This document shows, piece after piece, positions 23,999 through 37,356 of a stretch of 64,000 bases of DNA. The stretch lies in the NCBI GenBank assembly GCA_914767715.1, contig OU612072.1, positions 5,952,001-6,016,000 on the forward strand. The letters run 5' to 3'. The notes beneath the pieces were generated by a model. The model did not search any database and had not been told where the DNA came from. It worked only from the letters and a program-made list of their open reading frames with translations. The DNA is from Membranipora membranacea (lineage: Eukaryota > Bryozoa > Gymnolaemata > Cheilostomatida > Membraniporidae). How positions within the stretch are numbered: position 1 is the stretch's first letter; each line of letters opens with the position of its first letter. Position numbers and translations under genes: made by a program.

Positions 23999-26900
23999 AC
24001 TTAAGTCTGAGTCCACTTTTTGCCTGCAATATACTTGGCACTGTCCATGAGCCACTCTGAACCCGATTATAAGTTCTGGATTCTTTGTGTACACAAGCAG
24101 AAGAAGAATGTGCTTTCATTAGAAAGAAGCTGAACTGTTTAATTACAATTACATGGCAGCTCTATGTAACTTATTGCACAATTTTTAATGAAACCAATTT
24201 CATTTTCAGGAGATCTCAAACTTTTTCAACTCATGTTTTAAGGAGCCATTTTCTTAGAAGCAGTTTCAAAACAACAAAGAGCAGAATCTTGCCAGGAAGG
24301 GATCAATGCATTATACTGCTAATGTGAATCCAAATGCTATGCATGAATGGCATTCTCCATAATTTGTTATTTTCGGTTGCATTGAGTCACTCAATATTTT
24401 AAGAATCATCTAACCTCAAAGAGAGTAGATTATTAAAACTCACTCACATTTGTAGGACAGAGCACCAGTTTGATGGGGATTTTATGGTGGCAAGTCTTAA
24501 AATCTTATCTCAATAATTCGATCTCTATATGTACAACTTGATACAAGTCGGAGTTATGGGACTTTGGGTGAGGCTAAGGGTATCAATGCTTCCATGTGAA
24601 CGATCGCAGATTTCATATTGCCTTGCTGGTAGATTCAGAATCACAATGGCATATTAGCAACACACTCAATGAATATTTTGGCCTTGTGATACATGTTTTT
24701 TCTCAGTTTCTGCGTTAATTTTTAAATAATAAGATATACACATTATGTATAGAAGCTGCAGCGGTGCAGTCTAGTCTATGACCAAGCAGCCACAAACTAG
24801 AGAGGTGATTGCCAGATTGGAAGGGACCTTAGCTACCCCACCCGCGCACTGAAGCCCAGCACAACCCGAACGCCACACAGCGTCAACCAACCGTTCCCTT
24901 CAGGACCGGGAGGCTGCACCCCTCATTCCCCACAAGGTACCTGTTGAACAAGGCTTCACCTGTTTTCAACAGAGACTGTTCGCCTCTGTATTTGTTGGCC
25001 CTCAAAAGTAAATATTTAAAATTTGACCTTGCATTATTTTTGTGGGGCAAATAAGAAGATATCTCTCCTGAATTGATGGAATTTATAAACAACAAGGTGA
25101 AACGATAACAAAACGACATTTGGATAGGCATAATTTTTGATGTTTTAAAGTATGAAGAAATATGTCCGCGTGGGCAGATTTGGAGTATTACACGCAAAGC
25201 AGATTTTGTAACATTGAAACTTGATTAAGATGGCACTCAGCTGAATGTCCCCATATCTCGATTGTGGATACAATAATATATAGTATAAATCAGTCATAGT
25301 TTTAGTATCGATGTAGGCTCTCACACTTCTCACGATGAGTAGAATAAAATTTAGTTTTTGTGTACTTGCAATAATATATATTGATTAAAAATGATGTAAT
25401 TGTCAATTTCGATACCTAAGAATTTGGTGGAATCGTTCATCGATAGTTCTTTGCTGTGTAAATTTAGGATGTAGTTTTACCGTGAATTGATGGGTTTATT
25501 TGGTGCCTTGAAGACAACCTGCTCGTATTCATAATTACTTTATTGGAAAGACACCATTTCTCAACGAGAGATAAATTTGTTTGCAGTAGCAAGGGGTCAG
25601 CACTGAAATTATTTGTATCATCTGCAAAGAGGATAAAATCTAACATGGGGGCAATTTTGATGAGGTCATTGATAAGATTTAAATTAACATAGGACCTAAA
25701 ACAGAACATTGGGGCACGCGCAAGTTAATTTCTTGGAGAGGGGAAGAAATTAATCCCAAAAGCTGTATATAAAAGGCAATGTAGCAAATACTTTGTGAAG
25801 CTGTTTTGCAGGCTGAATGAGATTTTACAATGTAACCAGGTACATATGTATTTTTGAGTTGTCACCTCTTCGCATGTCCTAAAAGTAGGCATCCCTTTCA
25901 ATGGGTTGAGGCCAAGCTGAAAGTTTAAATAAATCTCCCACCGCCGTGAACCATACTGTAGCATTTGATGATAACCGGGCTAGCTGTATTATTCACAACT
26001 CAGCGAGAGCCGAACCTTTGAGCTCAGGGCGAACGGGAATGCATTTGCATGGATAGATAAGCCCCACTCAATCGCATGGAAACACCGTGAATTTTAATTA
26101 GACAAACTTTCAGTGCCAAAATCAAAATATCTGTTGTCTCAGCGATTAGTATATTATTGGCCATATTATTATTAGTTATTACCTCTATTGTTTATTTATC
26201 ACTATTCAATTTTCCCATTTACTGTATAACTCCTTATTATTTCATATTGTGTAGAACATTTTCACAGCAAACTGAAGGCTTTTAAGAAGCTGACACTAAA
26301 CTCTAGCACAGTGTGTGTCTAATGCAATTTGTTTTGAGTTAACTTTTAAAAAGACTTCTCCCACTGCACCAAGTTTTACTTACTGAGGGGCTATATCCCA
26401 TGCATGTCAGAGCTGTGTTGCATTGCAGTCTTGAGAAAGGAGCATTCCTAGTGGTGAACCATTAAATGAATGAGTTTTTCAAAGCACCAGCTTCTCAGAA
26501 AGTGTGGTAGGATAAGGTGTGAAGAGTAAGAGGACACAATATACTCTGGTAGTCAGAGCAGCCTTGCGTAATGGAAAGCACTCTCTAGTGGTATCAAATT
26601 TTTAGCTGGCAATTGTTTCCAGCTATCACACAAACCGACAATGAACACCAAGCAAGCCCGAAAAACTTCCTGCTGTAACTTATGCTCCTTGGCTCTATTC
26701 CAACAGCGATTCTGTAGAGTTTGTTAATCTTTCATCGCCATTGTCAGGGTCTTTGTTAAAGTTATCGACTATTTTCTAATATCATGTAAGCCAATCTTTA
26801 TACTTCACTGGCTATGTATTGATTTTATGTACAATTGAATGCTTGCCTTTTATTTGCCTAATTTTCATTTGTTATCCTATTTTATTGGTACACTTCAAGT

Positions 26901-27032
26901 TAGTTGAGTGCGATTGTAATACTTCAAATAAACAATCAGTCTTGCATTTATGGGACTGTAGTTGATAGTCGAGGAATCGTTCGCTAAGTATTTGTAGCAT
27001 AGTACGAAATCTTTTACTCTATCCATAGACCC
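23999..27032. other. Intergenic DNA between the array and the caspase gene
   Basis: No supported gene. It contains a decayed minus-strand LINE (24880-25965) and a GC-rich patch at about 24840-24930 in otherwise AT-rich DNA. The rest, 26000-27030, shows nothing recognisable. Confidence 0.55.
24880..25965 (-). mobile_element. Decayed non-LTR retrotransposon (reverse transcriptase relic)
   Basis: On the minus strand a reverse transcriptase can be followed through frame breaks. VPQCSVLGPMLI lies near 25690-25725, then NLINDL, DFILFADDT (the catalytic FADD) and LVEKWCLSNKVIMN. A KFLGIEID-like stretch follows near 25420, IEIWGHSAECHL near 25250, and a C-terminal tail to about 24885. Several frameshifts and stops make it non-functional. 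It belongs to the jockey/CR1-like group by these motifs but is clearly a different family from the young insertion at 16582. Confidence 0.7.
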
Positions 27033-30000
27033 TTGCATGCAATGTCTCTGGTTGACAAATCGGACTCAGATGATGACACATGGAACAGCAGTGCATCTGA
27101 AGATGATTTCACGGCTGGAAGCTCTGATACTCTTTCGTCTGTAGATGGTGGTAAACCAGACTCTTTTACTGAGAGTGATATTGAAGAATTCATCATACCA
27201 TTGATAAACAATGAGACACCATGGGCAGACTTAGACAACAGAGAGGTAAGCTTTAATAATCACAGAATTTTGAAATTTCTTACAATATGGATACTTTAGC
27301 TTTAGTGGCAGACATTTCAGCAATTCTGCCAATGCAATTTTTGTAAATCACAACTCGCCTATCACATTTTACCAAAGACACTTTCCTAATCTTATGTTTG
27401 CTAATCTCAAGAATATGCCAAATTCTGACATTACAATATTAACTCTATTTGTTGCTATACGCACAAAATCTTTACCATCTCTACCATCTGCCCATCCCAG
27501 TTCATCCCAGTCCAGTTTTGGGATATTTGGATGAACGATCTCAGCTAGAATTACATGGACTTACTGGTAGCAGTCAAGAGTGGACCAGAATGGGAAAGAT
27601 TTCGATAAAAAAAAATTTGTACAGGGCCAGATCCTAGTATACGGCCACACTGGCCTGGCCTGGCCACTCATCTGACTCCAAGTTATATAATACACTGCCT
27701 ATTCCATGAATATCATGTAAATAATGATATCAGATGATGAATGTTTATTGACATTGACAATTTTGTAGGGTATGAATAGACAAGCAATCATCAACTCTAT
27801 TCAACAGTAGGGATCAGAAGCTTAGCAGTGAATTGTGTTATTGAAAGTGTTATTGAAAATTATCGAAGGGTGTGAACAAACCAATTGAACTGAGGCCACA
27901 ATTTACTCAAAATTTATTAGCCCCTAGTTATCTGTGATTTTCTCTTGTTCTAAGTCAGCAAGAGCTCCCTAGTTTCTTTCACCATATAATTCAGCTGTGT
28001 CTGCTGAAGCTTATTAAATTGATCTCTCTCAGAAAAAACACAACACATGATATACAGACATCTGATTAGGGTGTTTTCGTGTGGATTAAAATTAGACTAT
28101 TTATGTCATGCCTAATCCAATCAGAGAGAATTCTCTCTGATCCAATCGACATGTACCTTGAATGTATGATGAGATAAATCATACCAAACAAAATCGAGCC
28201 CTTGATGGCAGTCGAGATGACGATTGCGGCCGAAGATGGCATATCTAGGTTGACTGCTTTATGCTTTTAGTAATCTGCTTGTAAACTCCTCCAAAACCCG
28301 TTCAATTCAATTTTGAGGGCCCAAATTTGCTCTCTAGGCTTTGGCGGCCGGGGCTCGGCCTGAACCCCGTTGGTGGGATGTTCGGCCCCAACCCCCCATC
28401 AAACGCCCCACCAATACCATAAATTAGTCCCCAGCATCCCATTAGGTGTCTGGTGTTAATGCAATATTATGACAATAAAAAATTTCATCATATATACCCA
28501 GTTTTGGTCAAACAAATTCACAAATTGCTATGCGTCAAACGATATTATCTTGTTATTCTGAAAATTACTACAGCAACTGGGAGAAAGTTTCCTTTTGGCA
28601 GAGCAATTTGTAATTCTATTTTATTTCTCTCTACTGAGTTTCAGATAATGCGAGGCGGAAGTTAAAACACTAGACCTTATTCAAATTTCACATCCAACTC
28701 TAAGAAAGAAAGGCATTGAGGGTTTGGCTTGAGAAAACTCACACAAAACAATTATCACAATCACAATTATTGAAATCTCACGGGTGGATTTTATTCATGC
28801 ATATTGAACATTAACAACCGTAGCAACCTGATGCAGGAATAGATCATATTATGAGTACAACTATTTGAATGTTAAATCCGGTCTGTTAGAGTCACTTACT
28901 GGTCTTTTATCATTATTGAATATCTTGTGCCAATTGATGTCTATGTTAAATTTAGGTATCTGAGATAAAAAACTCTGTCAAAGGACATATTGGTTTCTCA
29001 CAGACACATTAGTGAGCTGTTTGCATGCATGGTATGTAATCTAGTGTTTGAGTCGAAGTTGTGTCACTAGTTTGGGTGCCTGCATTGGTACAAATCTTGT
29101 TCCTTATTGAGCAAAGTTTGCGCAATCATAGAAATTCAGTCATATTATTTCATAACCATTGTGAACTAGGCGTTGTTCAAATAATGCAGACAACTTATTT
29201 TAATTCCAATGTTGGCATACCAATTTAAACTCAGCCAAGAATTTCTTTTTCAATTGCATCAGATATCTGGAGCAGGCTTTGTCATAAACAGTTTGTCATA
29301 AACAGTTTGGTTTTATAAGTCAGAGATTGAGAAAATGGGAAATGATTTATCCTATGTGAAATTATAATTATGAATTTTCTTTCAAAGCAAATCTGATCAT
29401 GTTTTACATAAGAAAAGATTGTAAATGGTATTTACGACTATACATACACAATTTAATTTGAAGCACAATACAAATCAAAAATACACTAAACTACATCTTC
29501 CCTTCTCTATTCTTCAATACTCCCGACACCTCCTCCCCGAATTCCATTCTTGAGTGTGCCTCATCTATAAGCCTGTATGAGTTAAAAAAAGGCTCCCCAT
29601 TCCTTGACCTCAGCACTATTCTCCACTGTCGTTAAACCATTGACTCGACCAGGTACATGGGGCAGCTGGGTTTGCTCGGGCGCAAGCGCCCTCGAAGTGC
29701 AGCTGTGCTGCACAGGATAGTAAAAGTTGGCAGGGTCACTATTAAATGCTAGAAATCCCCCCTGCTTAATTAGCAATTGTGATTGGCAAAATGAGAATGG
29801 CAAAATGTCTTTGGTCAAAATTTGATTGTCAAAATGAGATACAGGAATTTTTTTTTGCAAAATATGTTTGGGAATTGTGACTGGCAAAACATAGCATAGC
29901 AACAAAACTGTTGATCGAGATCAATGAACAATAATGATACACAGTTTTTCATCTCTATTATATCCATCCTTTTTCTTACAGAAAAATGATGTCATTGACT

Positions 30001-33000
30001 TTCTCATCGAAGATGTCGGAAACTGGAATGTCAAGCAAGAACTTGTTGGCAAGATAGCTGAAGAACTTTTGATATTTCGCGACCGACGCACAGGAGAATC
30101 GATTCTCCATCGCTTGACTTCGTCCAAACTGTTACTTCTTATCATGGAGAATCAAAACAATGAGCAGCAAATCAAATTCGTTACATCTAAAGATATGTAT
30201 AGGAGAACAACTATCCATGCTGGTTGCAAGCGTGGCGATTCAGATGTGGTAGAGATTCTCTTAAACATGGTCACCGACAAGGATGATTTAGTCCTTTCAA
30301 GCACTGGTAAATTTGGTACAGCATTGCACGAGGCAAGATGTGCAGAAATAGTGTTTATCTTGGTTAATAGCCTGCAAGAGGTAAACCGGGAAAAGTTGAT
30401 GTTTACAGTTAATGATGTTGGTGAAACTGCACTCCATCATGCTTGCCGTCACGGGAGAACTAATGTTGTGAACGCCCTTCTACATTCAACAAAAAATGAT
30501 TGTTTAGCTAAGCTTCTGCTAGCTACCAATTCAAACGGAGAGACTGCATTACATTGTGCTGCAAAAAAAGGTCACGACCTCGTGGTAGGCTGTTTGATTT
30601 CATTTGGTAGTGACTGTCTATCTGAGATGGCTTTCACAGTCAGCAAGGCAGACCATCATGGCTATGGAGGCACACCATTACACTTGGCAGGGAATCAACA
30701 AGTAGCTCACTCAATCCTCTGTCAACTCTCCAAAAACGAAAGAAACAAGTTGTTGGACCTGGTGAACAATGATGGTGAAACTGTCCTACACACAGCTAGT
30801 GAGAAAGGACTTGATAAGGTCGCTGAATACATTCTGTCAGTCGTGGAGAACCATGAAGATATGATTTTCTTTCAATGTTCGCAGGGAGACACCCCTCTCC
30901 ATAAAGCTTCAAACAGCGCTGTGGCAGCAACCATACTGAATTCTATTGAAAAGCCACTGTGGGAGGAGGTCATGTTAAAGAGAAACAAATATAATGAGAC
31001 TTTTCTACACTGTGCTTGCGGCCATTATGAAGTTGAATTAGTCGAATTTTATCTCAATCTGGACATTGATGAAAAATCTTTGATATTTTTGGTTAGCTCA
31101 GGAGGAATGAACGGTGGTACAGCCTTACACCAAGCCCACGATGAGAATATCGCTCACGCACTGCTATGTTCACTTGATAAAGAGCTCCAGAAAAAGCTAG
31201 TATTTGCTCCAAATCAATACAATGAGACGGCGTTGCATGTGGCTTGCCGGACAGGAAACCTCGATCTTGTGTCTTACCTTCTCACTACAGATGTTAACAT
31301 ATGTGAGCTCATCTTTATGCCTTCTAAGCCAAGGAAAAATAGAGCTTATGGAACTGCATTAGCAGTTGTAGCTGATGCAGATGTTGCTGAGCTGCTTTTG
31401 GACGCTCTGGATGATGCAGACAGTGAGAGGTTGCTGTTCCAACTCAATGAGGAGGGAGTGTCCCCTCTGCACTGGGCTGTTGTAGCAGAAAATGGGGGCA
31501 TATTTGACCTGGTCAAGTATTACCTCTCCGTTGTGAAAGAGAAACAACGGCTCCTCTTCATCGCAAGCCCTAAGCATGGCTCTGTTCTTCATGTTGCGAC
31601 TGGATATGAAATTACTGATTTACTGCTACAGAATGTAGATGCTGATGAAGTAGAGAAGTTTGTACTTCTAACAAATGACAACCTGGAGACTGCTTTTCAT
31701 ACAACATGTAAGACAGGTGATAACGAGGTCCTGTGTTGCTTACTTCAGCGTCTCAGTGCTATCCCTGTCTCCACTATTTTTCCTGACCCAAACGTTGAAG
31801 AGGACAGTCTCAGTGAGAGAGTTGACCTACCTGCTGAATGGAATACATATGAGCTGACTCAAGTCAAACCTCAAAATATGTGCGAACTGATTATGATAAC
31901 GCCAAACAAAGATGGTAACATTCCGCTAATGCTAGCCATCAACTCTGGCTCGACCAGTCTTGTTGACTTTATTCTCAGGTTTGTAGAACATGAGACACAG
32001 ATCAAACCAACAACACTTCTAGAGTATCAAAACAAGGCTTGGCAGAACTCATTTCACCTTGCATCTCGTCATAAGGATTCAGAGCTATTCGGGTTTGATG
32101 AGTATATCTCAGAAGTTGACCAGAGTTCAATTATGACCCGAGACAAGCTAGGAAACAGTCCAATACTTTATGTAGCAGGAATGAGCAACATTAAGTTTTT
32201 CGCGCAACTTATCATGAGTGTTCCATTAGGGATGAGACGTTTGATGATGAAGGAACGGAATATCAATCATATCAATCTGCAGTCAATTACTGACAGACCA
32301 ACAGACCGCGATGACATCAAGTTCCTTCTCAATTCAATCCACAATGACTTTTCTTCCAAAACAATCAAGTCCTTCTACTCACAGTTTATGAGCTCTTACT
32401 TCATAATGTCTGACAAGAGAAACGTCATAAAACCAGATCCACGACTGATGACGATTATGATGTATGCAACATTGAACTATTCTCTTCTTGACAGCGTTGA
32501 TCTCAGTGCGTCATCTTCTCCACAAAATCAGGTGTGCTATTAATCTTGGTTTAATTTAAGGCTACCAATCAACTTCAACGACTACAGAATTCAATAATAT
32601 TATGTTGTTTAGCAGTATATAGTATATACACACTCTTAACTTGTAGCAAGGAACTGGTTATATTTTCTTTGATGAGCTGACAGCTGGCAACCAAATGACT
32701 CATGGAAAGATGAAGGCAGCCTTGTGGAATCTTGATTGCCCAGAGAGACATGGTCAACCGAAAGTGAGTGTTCTAAATCAATAAGTTTCTCTATCACCAA
32801 ATCCCTCTCACCTCCACTTTTAACCCGATGAAAATTTCCGGCCTCATGCACATACCTTAATTCATTAGCCACTGCTGTTCGCTGCATTGCTTGACTGCTC
32901 CTGGACAATGCACAAGTTTTATTCCTTGCAAATCTTTCATGCCAAACAAAGATAATAACACTCAATAGGCATACCGTTTCCTGCACTTCCTATGACATGC

Positions 33001-36000
33001 GATGGCCTAGAAAAGAGGGCATGGAACCTCTAAATAAGTTAATTGATGTTCTTCTCCTCAGTATATTGTCTATATTCTATAATATATTAGATCGTGGTAC
33101 GGAGAAGGTTGAGTAAGTCAAGCATGCTCACACCTCCTGGACCAGATTTCCTCATCATTGACATTGTGGTAAAGGACGTTACAGATTGTTCCCAAGGGTG
33201 AGTGATTTCATATATCCTTGAGACAATAGTGCGCAAAGAACAGATCACAGCTCCCAAGCCAGTTTGCCTGCATTTAGAGTTGCCCCCGCTATTAATAAGC
33301 TGCAGCGTGTCAGTGGAAGGGAAGCAAGCCCAAATTCAAGCTAACCGACTCAAACTTGATATATTAGAGGAGGCCTTTTTTTGGCCCAATACTTTGTTAT
33401 TCGTTCAAATTTGAAGAAAAATCTCCTTTGATGCAGGTAATGCCAGATTTCCAGCTTTAATCATGGTCGATTTAGTCTTAGCCTATGAGGTCATTCTGAT
33501 ATGTTCAGTAATTGTTCAATAGCAAGTTTTTATGCTGCGATCGTCTCATTACTTTGAGTACTGAGTCCAATAATATTGTTTCTGGTTTGAACAGGTGGAT
33601 GAACCAACTAGCCCATATTGGTAGCCAGGCACAACTGGTGGAGAAATTAAAATCAGACGAAGATATTCTTCACATATCAGTGAATTCTACACAAGGCAAG
33701 CATTTACCGGATGAAAATTGCGCGAAGCTCGACACCTTGGAACAACACAGATTTCACCAGACCTCTAAAGATGTGACGGGCCAAGGCAGGGCTCTCATCT
33801 TCTGCATAAAGGAAGATCGAGAGGACTGGAGAACTCAATTTGATTATGCTCATTATGTTCTTCAACATCAGCTTGGCCTGAATGTAAGTTACAGGCTAAT
33901 CAGGACAGATTAATACAAAAAGCCAATACTAGGTTTAATACTCCTTCTTCCATTTATGATATTGCCTTGGGACTAGTCTTTGTTAATATCACCGATACAC
34001 ACACATGTATATGACATAAAAGTAATGGATTCAAAAACCCGCGGCAATTAAAGTTCTTTTGAGAGATTTTTTCTTTTTTTTGCAGGTGGCAACTCACTAT
34101 GACTTTGATGAGGAAGCAATTCTAAGGGAGATTCAGTCATTCGCTAACAGGAATGATCATGGCCACATAATGGTCATCTTGATCCTGGCACATGGAGATT
34201 TAGATGGTGATATAAGCTGTGTTGGGGATGAAACAGTATCTGTTCAGGCGGTTGTCGATTCTATGTGCACCAAGATGACCCAATCACTGCCAAAGGTAAG
34301 TGTATGATGAGTGCGCTTGTTTCTTTTGTTCGTTTATGTTCAGATGCATTGCGGCAGCAACCTAGAATGTCCTTTTAACGATACAGTTAAAAAAAAATTG
34401 CTATGTACTTATTGGGAATTGAAAAGAGGGCAAAGTAAATGTCCCACGATCAAGCCCATCTTTGGTTATTGATCTGATGTCAGTGTTTTTCACTCATCAT
34501 ATCTCAACATCTGATAATTAGTTTCTCTGCCATTGCCAACTATCATTATCGTCCTACTGAAGATCTTATTTAGATAGAGGTGATCAGACTTCAACAAATT
34601 TAATTGGTATGTCCTAGCACAGCCAGTCATCTGTGTCTTCACCACAGTATTCAAACTAGGCTGCTTTATAATGAAGCAATGAGTTTTCACCTCAATTTAG
34701 GAACTGCCATCCTTGATTTCATTAACCATCACACTAGTAAAGTTACAACAAAGCCAAAATACATAAATTTCCTTTATGCCATATATGATGATGTTATTCT
34801 ACAGCTGCTGATGCTGTCGTTTTGCCGAGGAGGAATACGACCGGCATTCAACAGAGTGACACAAGGATTTGAGAGCAGGGAACTCCCTGATTTAGTGAAC
34901 ACTCCGTCTTTCAGCCCAGTCAAGCAAAAACTCCCATCTAAGCAGCGATTTAAAGAATATCAAACACACCCGTTCCCAGGTGTTGAGGTTCCTCCTGACT
35001 GCTATGTCCTGTTCACCACTCTACCTGACAGCAAGTAAGACTGATTGTTTCACCATAAAAACTTTTAAATATACCTGTGATTTCTCTCTGAATTGGAGAT
35101 ACAATTTTTCAGGAATAAATGAGATTATCAATACTGAAAGTGGTAGATTGTCCAGGTAAAAAGTAAAACTTACAATCTAATATCAAGCCACTCCCTCCTC
35201 ACGAAATCAACTTACCAATTTGCCTTCTAGAATTATGACTGGGCAGAAAGATTTACAATATTTATAGATAATGCTCTGTATTGCTAAGTCTGTAAACACA
35301 TTATCAAAGCAGAATGGTAAGAAATTGACTTGGTGGAAATACTTCAAAGCAGTATTACCTTGTCGGTAAAATTAAATTGGGAACAAGTGTTTGTTTGGGA
35401 CAACTCCCAAGTCAGAAAATGGCTTGGTGATAATCGGTTTTCTGGAAAAATATTTAGGTGGGAAACCACCTAGGTGGGAAAATGGCTTGGGGGTAAAATG
35501 TACTGATGGGAAAATGACAATGCCTGCAATTGTCCTGGTTGAATAATGTTCAGATACCCTATTGTTTTTTTATCTAAGATCACCCCGAGATAACTCTACA
35601 TTCAAGGAGATGATGAATTACTTCACAGACAAAATATCAATTGGACTAAAGGCAAATAATACTATCAACACAGAGCAGGCAACTCTACCATCACCACCCA
35701 GCTCCTCTCAAGAATCACCACCTTTACAGACAAGTAAGGATCAGGGACAGTCCGCAGTGGAACAAAACCAGCTTAGCTGCACTGACAGTACAGCAACCAT
35801 TGGAGCCCATGTCGAGCTGATAGACATGTTGACTGATCTGGCTGGTGTAGTAAGAGAAAAGTCACGATTCTGTATATACCCAAATTACTGCTACACTGTT
35901 AACAGTAAGAGCAAACCAGTTGTTCTCTCATTGTTCAACTGTCATTGTTCAAAACAAGAATCACCTAGCGATGATTTAGAGAACCAAGACGAGGATGCAA

Positions 36001-36008
36001 ACGAATAG
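27033..36008 (+). CDS. Ankyrin-repeat caspase-like protein (1381 aa)
   Basis: Eight exons in one continuous frame: 27033-27245, 29982-32531, 32647-32763, 33091-33197, 33595-33883, 34086-34295, 34805-35034, 35579-36008. Residues 1-71 are acidic and serine-rich; an in-frame ATG at 27042 may be the true start. The 2.55-kb second exon (72-921) holds about 17 ankyrin repeats (GETALHHACRHG, NETALHVACRTGNLDLV). A linker (922-1060) leads to a caspase domain: GRALIFCIKEDREDW, the catalytic His in ILAHGDLDG (H1128) and the catalytic Cys in LSFCRGG (C1169), where caspases usually read QACRG. A weak small subunit follows (YVLFTTLPDSK), with a Ser/Pro-rich stretch inserted. Family knowledge suggests a cysteine protease of cell death or innate signalling. 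The altered site leaves activity open. I see no CARD or death-effector domain. Confidence 0.88.
27246..29981. other. Large first intron of the ankyrin-caspase gene
   Basis: 2.7 kb between GTAAGC and TTTTCTTACAG. It includes a GC-richer patch near 28310-28410. Around 29640-29780 there is a stretch resembling the inside of the hAT MITE at 59861 (CGCCCTCGAAGTGCAGCTGTGC), possibly a decayed relative. No gene is supported. Confidence 0.5.
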
Positions 36009-36206
36009 TAGCAATATTTATGGTTATTATCTTTGTCATCTAGTTTTAATTATCATATTTATCATGTTTACCTTGTGCAAAATAACAGGAAATAGTTGTC
36101 TTCATATGTACATAACTTTGATTTTACAGCTTTCACTTTTGCATCATGAATTAGAAGAATGACTGTGAGCATGATCCATGAGGGATTACTCCAAAGATTA
36201 GACATA

Positions 36207-36212
36207 AATAAA
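36207..36212 (+). terminator. Poly(A) signal AATAAA of the ankyrin-caspase gene
   Basis: AATAAA about 200 bases after the TAG stop at 36008, in the context ACATAAATAAACAT. Confidence 0.55.
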
Positions 36213-36254
36213 CATATACACCTCTATGCTTGAAACACAGATGAAAGTTTTACT

Positions 36255-36445
36255 GTCGCGAACCCATCTGAATGACCATTGTGCAACTTGTTGGTCGCCA
36301 AACACCCATCCAGATAAGCTTGGGGCAGTAGCCTAATATTTGTTGTAACCATTCAATCTAGGTGGGCTTTGAGAAGTTATGGTACCTGTTACCACTTGGA
36401 ATCCGCCATAAGGATGGGTTCTTAGCACAGCATGGTCTGTCATAG
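36255..36445. repeat. Dispersed repeat with GAACCCATC-type inverted ends
   Basis: The left end CGCGAACCCATCTGAATGACC and the right end (reverse complement GTGCTAAGAACCCATCC) resemble each other, and they resemble the start of the unit-A block at 3407 (GCTGCGCTAAGAACCCATCC). Probably one family of small inverted-repeat elements. The exact ends and target duplication could not be fixed. Confidence 0.5.
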
Positions 36446-36611
36446 GACTGTAAATAAGTCTTACAGCTAAAATAAATATCAACATTATTATCAAAGGTAC
36501 CACGCTTAGTGATTTAATTCCCTTTACTGATTTATTCGGTTCCCAATTATAGAGGTGTATTGATTTTCAATGAATTAAACTCAATTTCTCTGATAGTGTT
36601 TTCAAGACTTA

Positions 36612-36614
<3 letters not shown>

Positions 36615-36657
<43 letters not shown>
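36615..36657. repeat. (TA)n microsatellite
   Basis: About 20 uninterrupted AT dinucleotides. Confidence 0.95.
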
Positions 36658-36661
<4 letters not shown>

Positions 36662-37356
36662 GAACATATGTTATACCCACAACCAAATATGATAGAATAT
36701 GATAAATACACACATGCACAATGTTTCACCAAGAGTAAGAATGTTTTGGGAAGAATAACGTAACGGTGTGATAATCATAGAAAAATGGTGTACCATAGAT
36801 TGACCCCATCCAGTGCTTCCTTCAAATAACTTGACGTACATTCAGTATGATAAGATTCGCAAGATATAACAAGTAAGATAAAGTGGCGGAAGCACCTGGA
36901 AAACAGAACCTAGAGTAAAATAGGTAAACTCTTGCTTCCCTTCAAATGCCCGATGCTCCTTCATCAGCATTCAATGCAAAGAATAATCGTTATTATTACC
37001 AACTCGCTGATGATAAAATGTTGATATAACCCGGCTACAATATATAATACATGCATGTATATGATTCTGCTGCAATTTATTTTCATATTATGACAATGCA
37101 TTGTAGCAGAACTGTGTCGAGTCATATTGTGACTCGACATAATCCTATCCTGGTCATTACCCCATGACCATTGACCATTGTTGTCATGAGATCATGATAG
37201 CAATGTTATTGTTTGCAATGAATAATATAAAACGATTCTTTTAGATCGCCGTAAATAGTTCTAAAGCTGTTAATTTTTGACTATCAGATATTGCACATTT
37301 TAGGGTTACAAAAATAAATTATTCACTCATAAACGCATAAACGTCACTAATCAGTA

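Noticed and set aside
29582-29905. 107-codon minus-strand ORF in the caspase gene's first intron
   Set aside because: No splice context or recognisable motif. Part of it resembles the inside of a MITE at 59861.
32636-32986. 116-codon minus-strand ORF
   Set aside because: It overlaps exon 3 of the ankyrin-caspase gene on the other strand, which is supported by phase.
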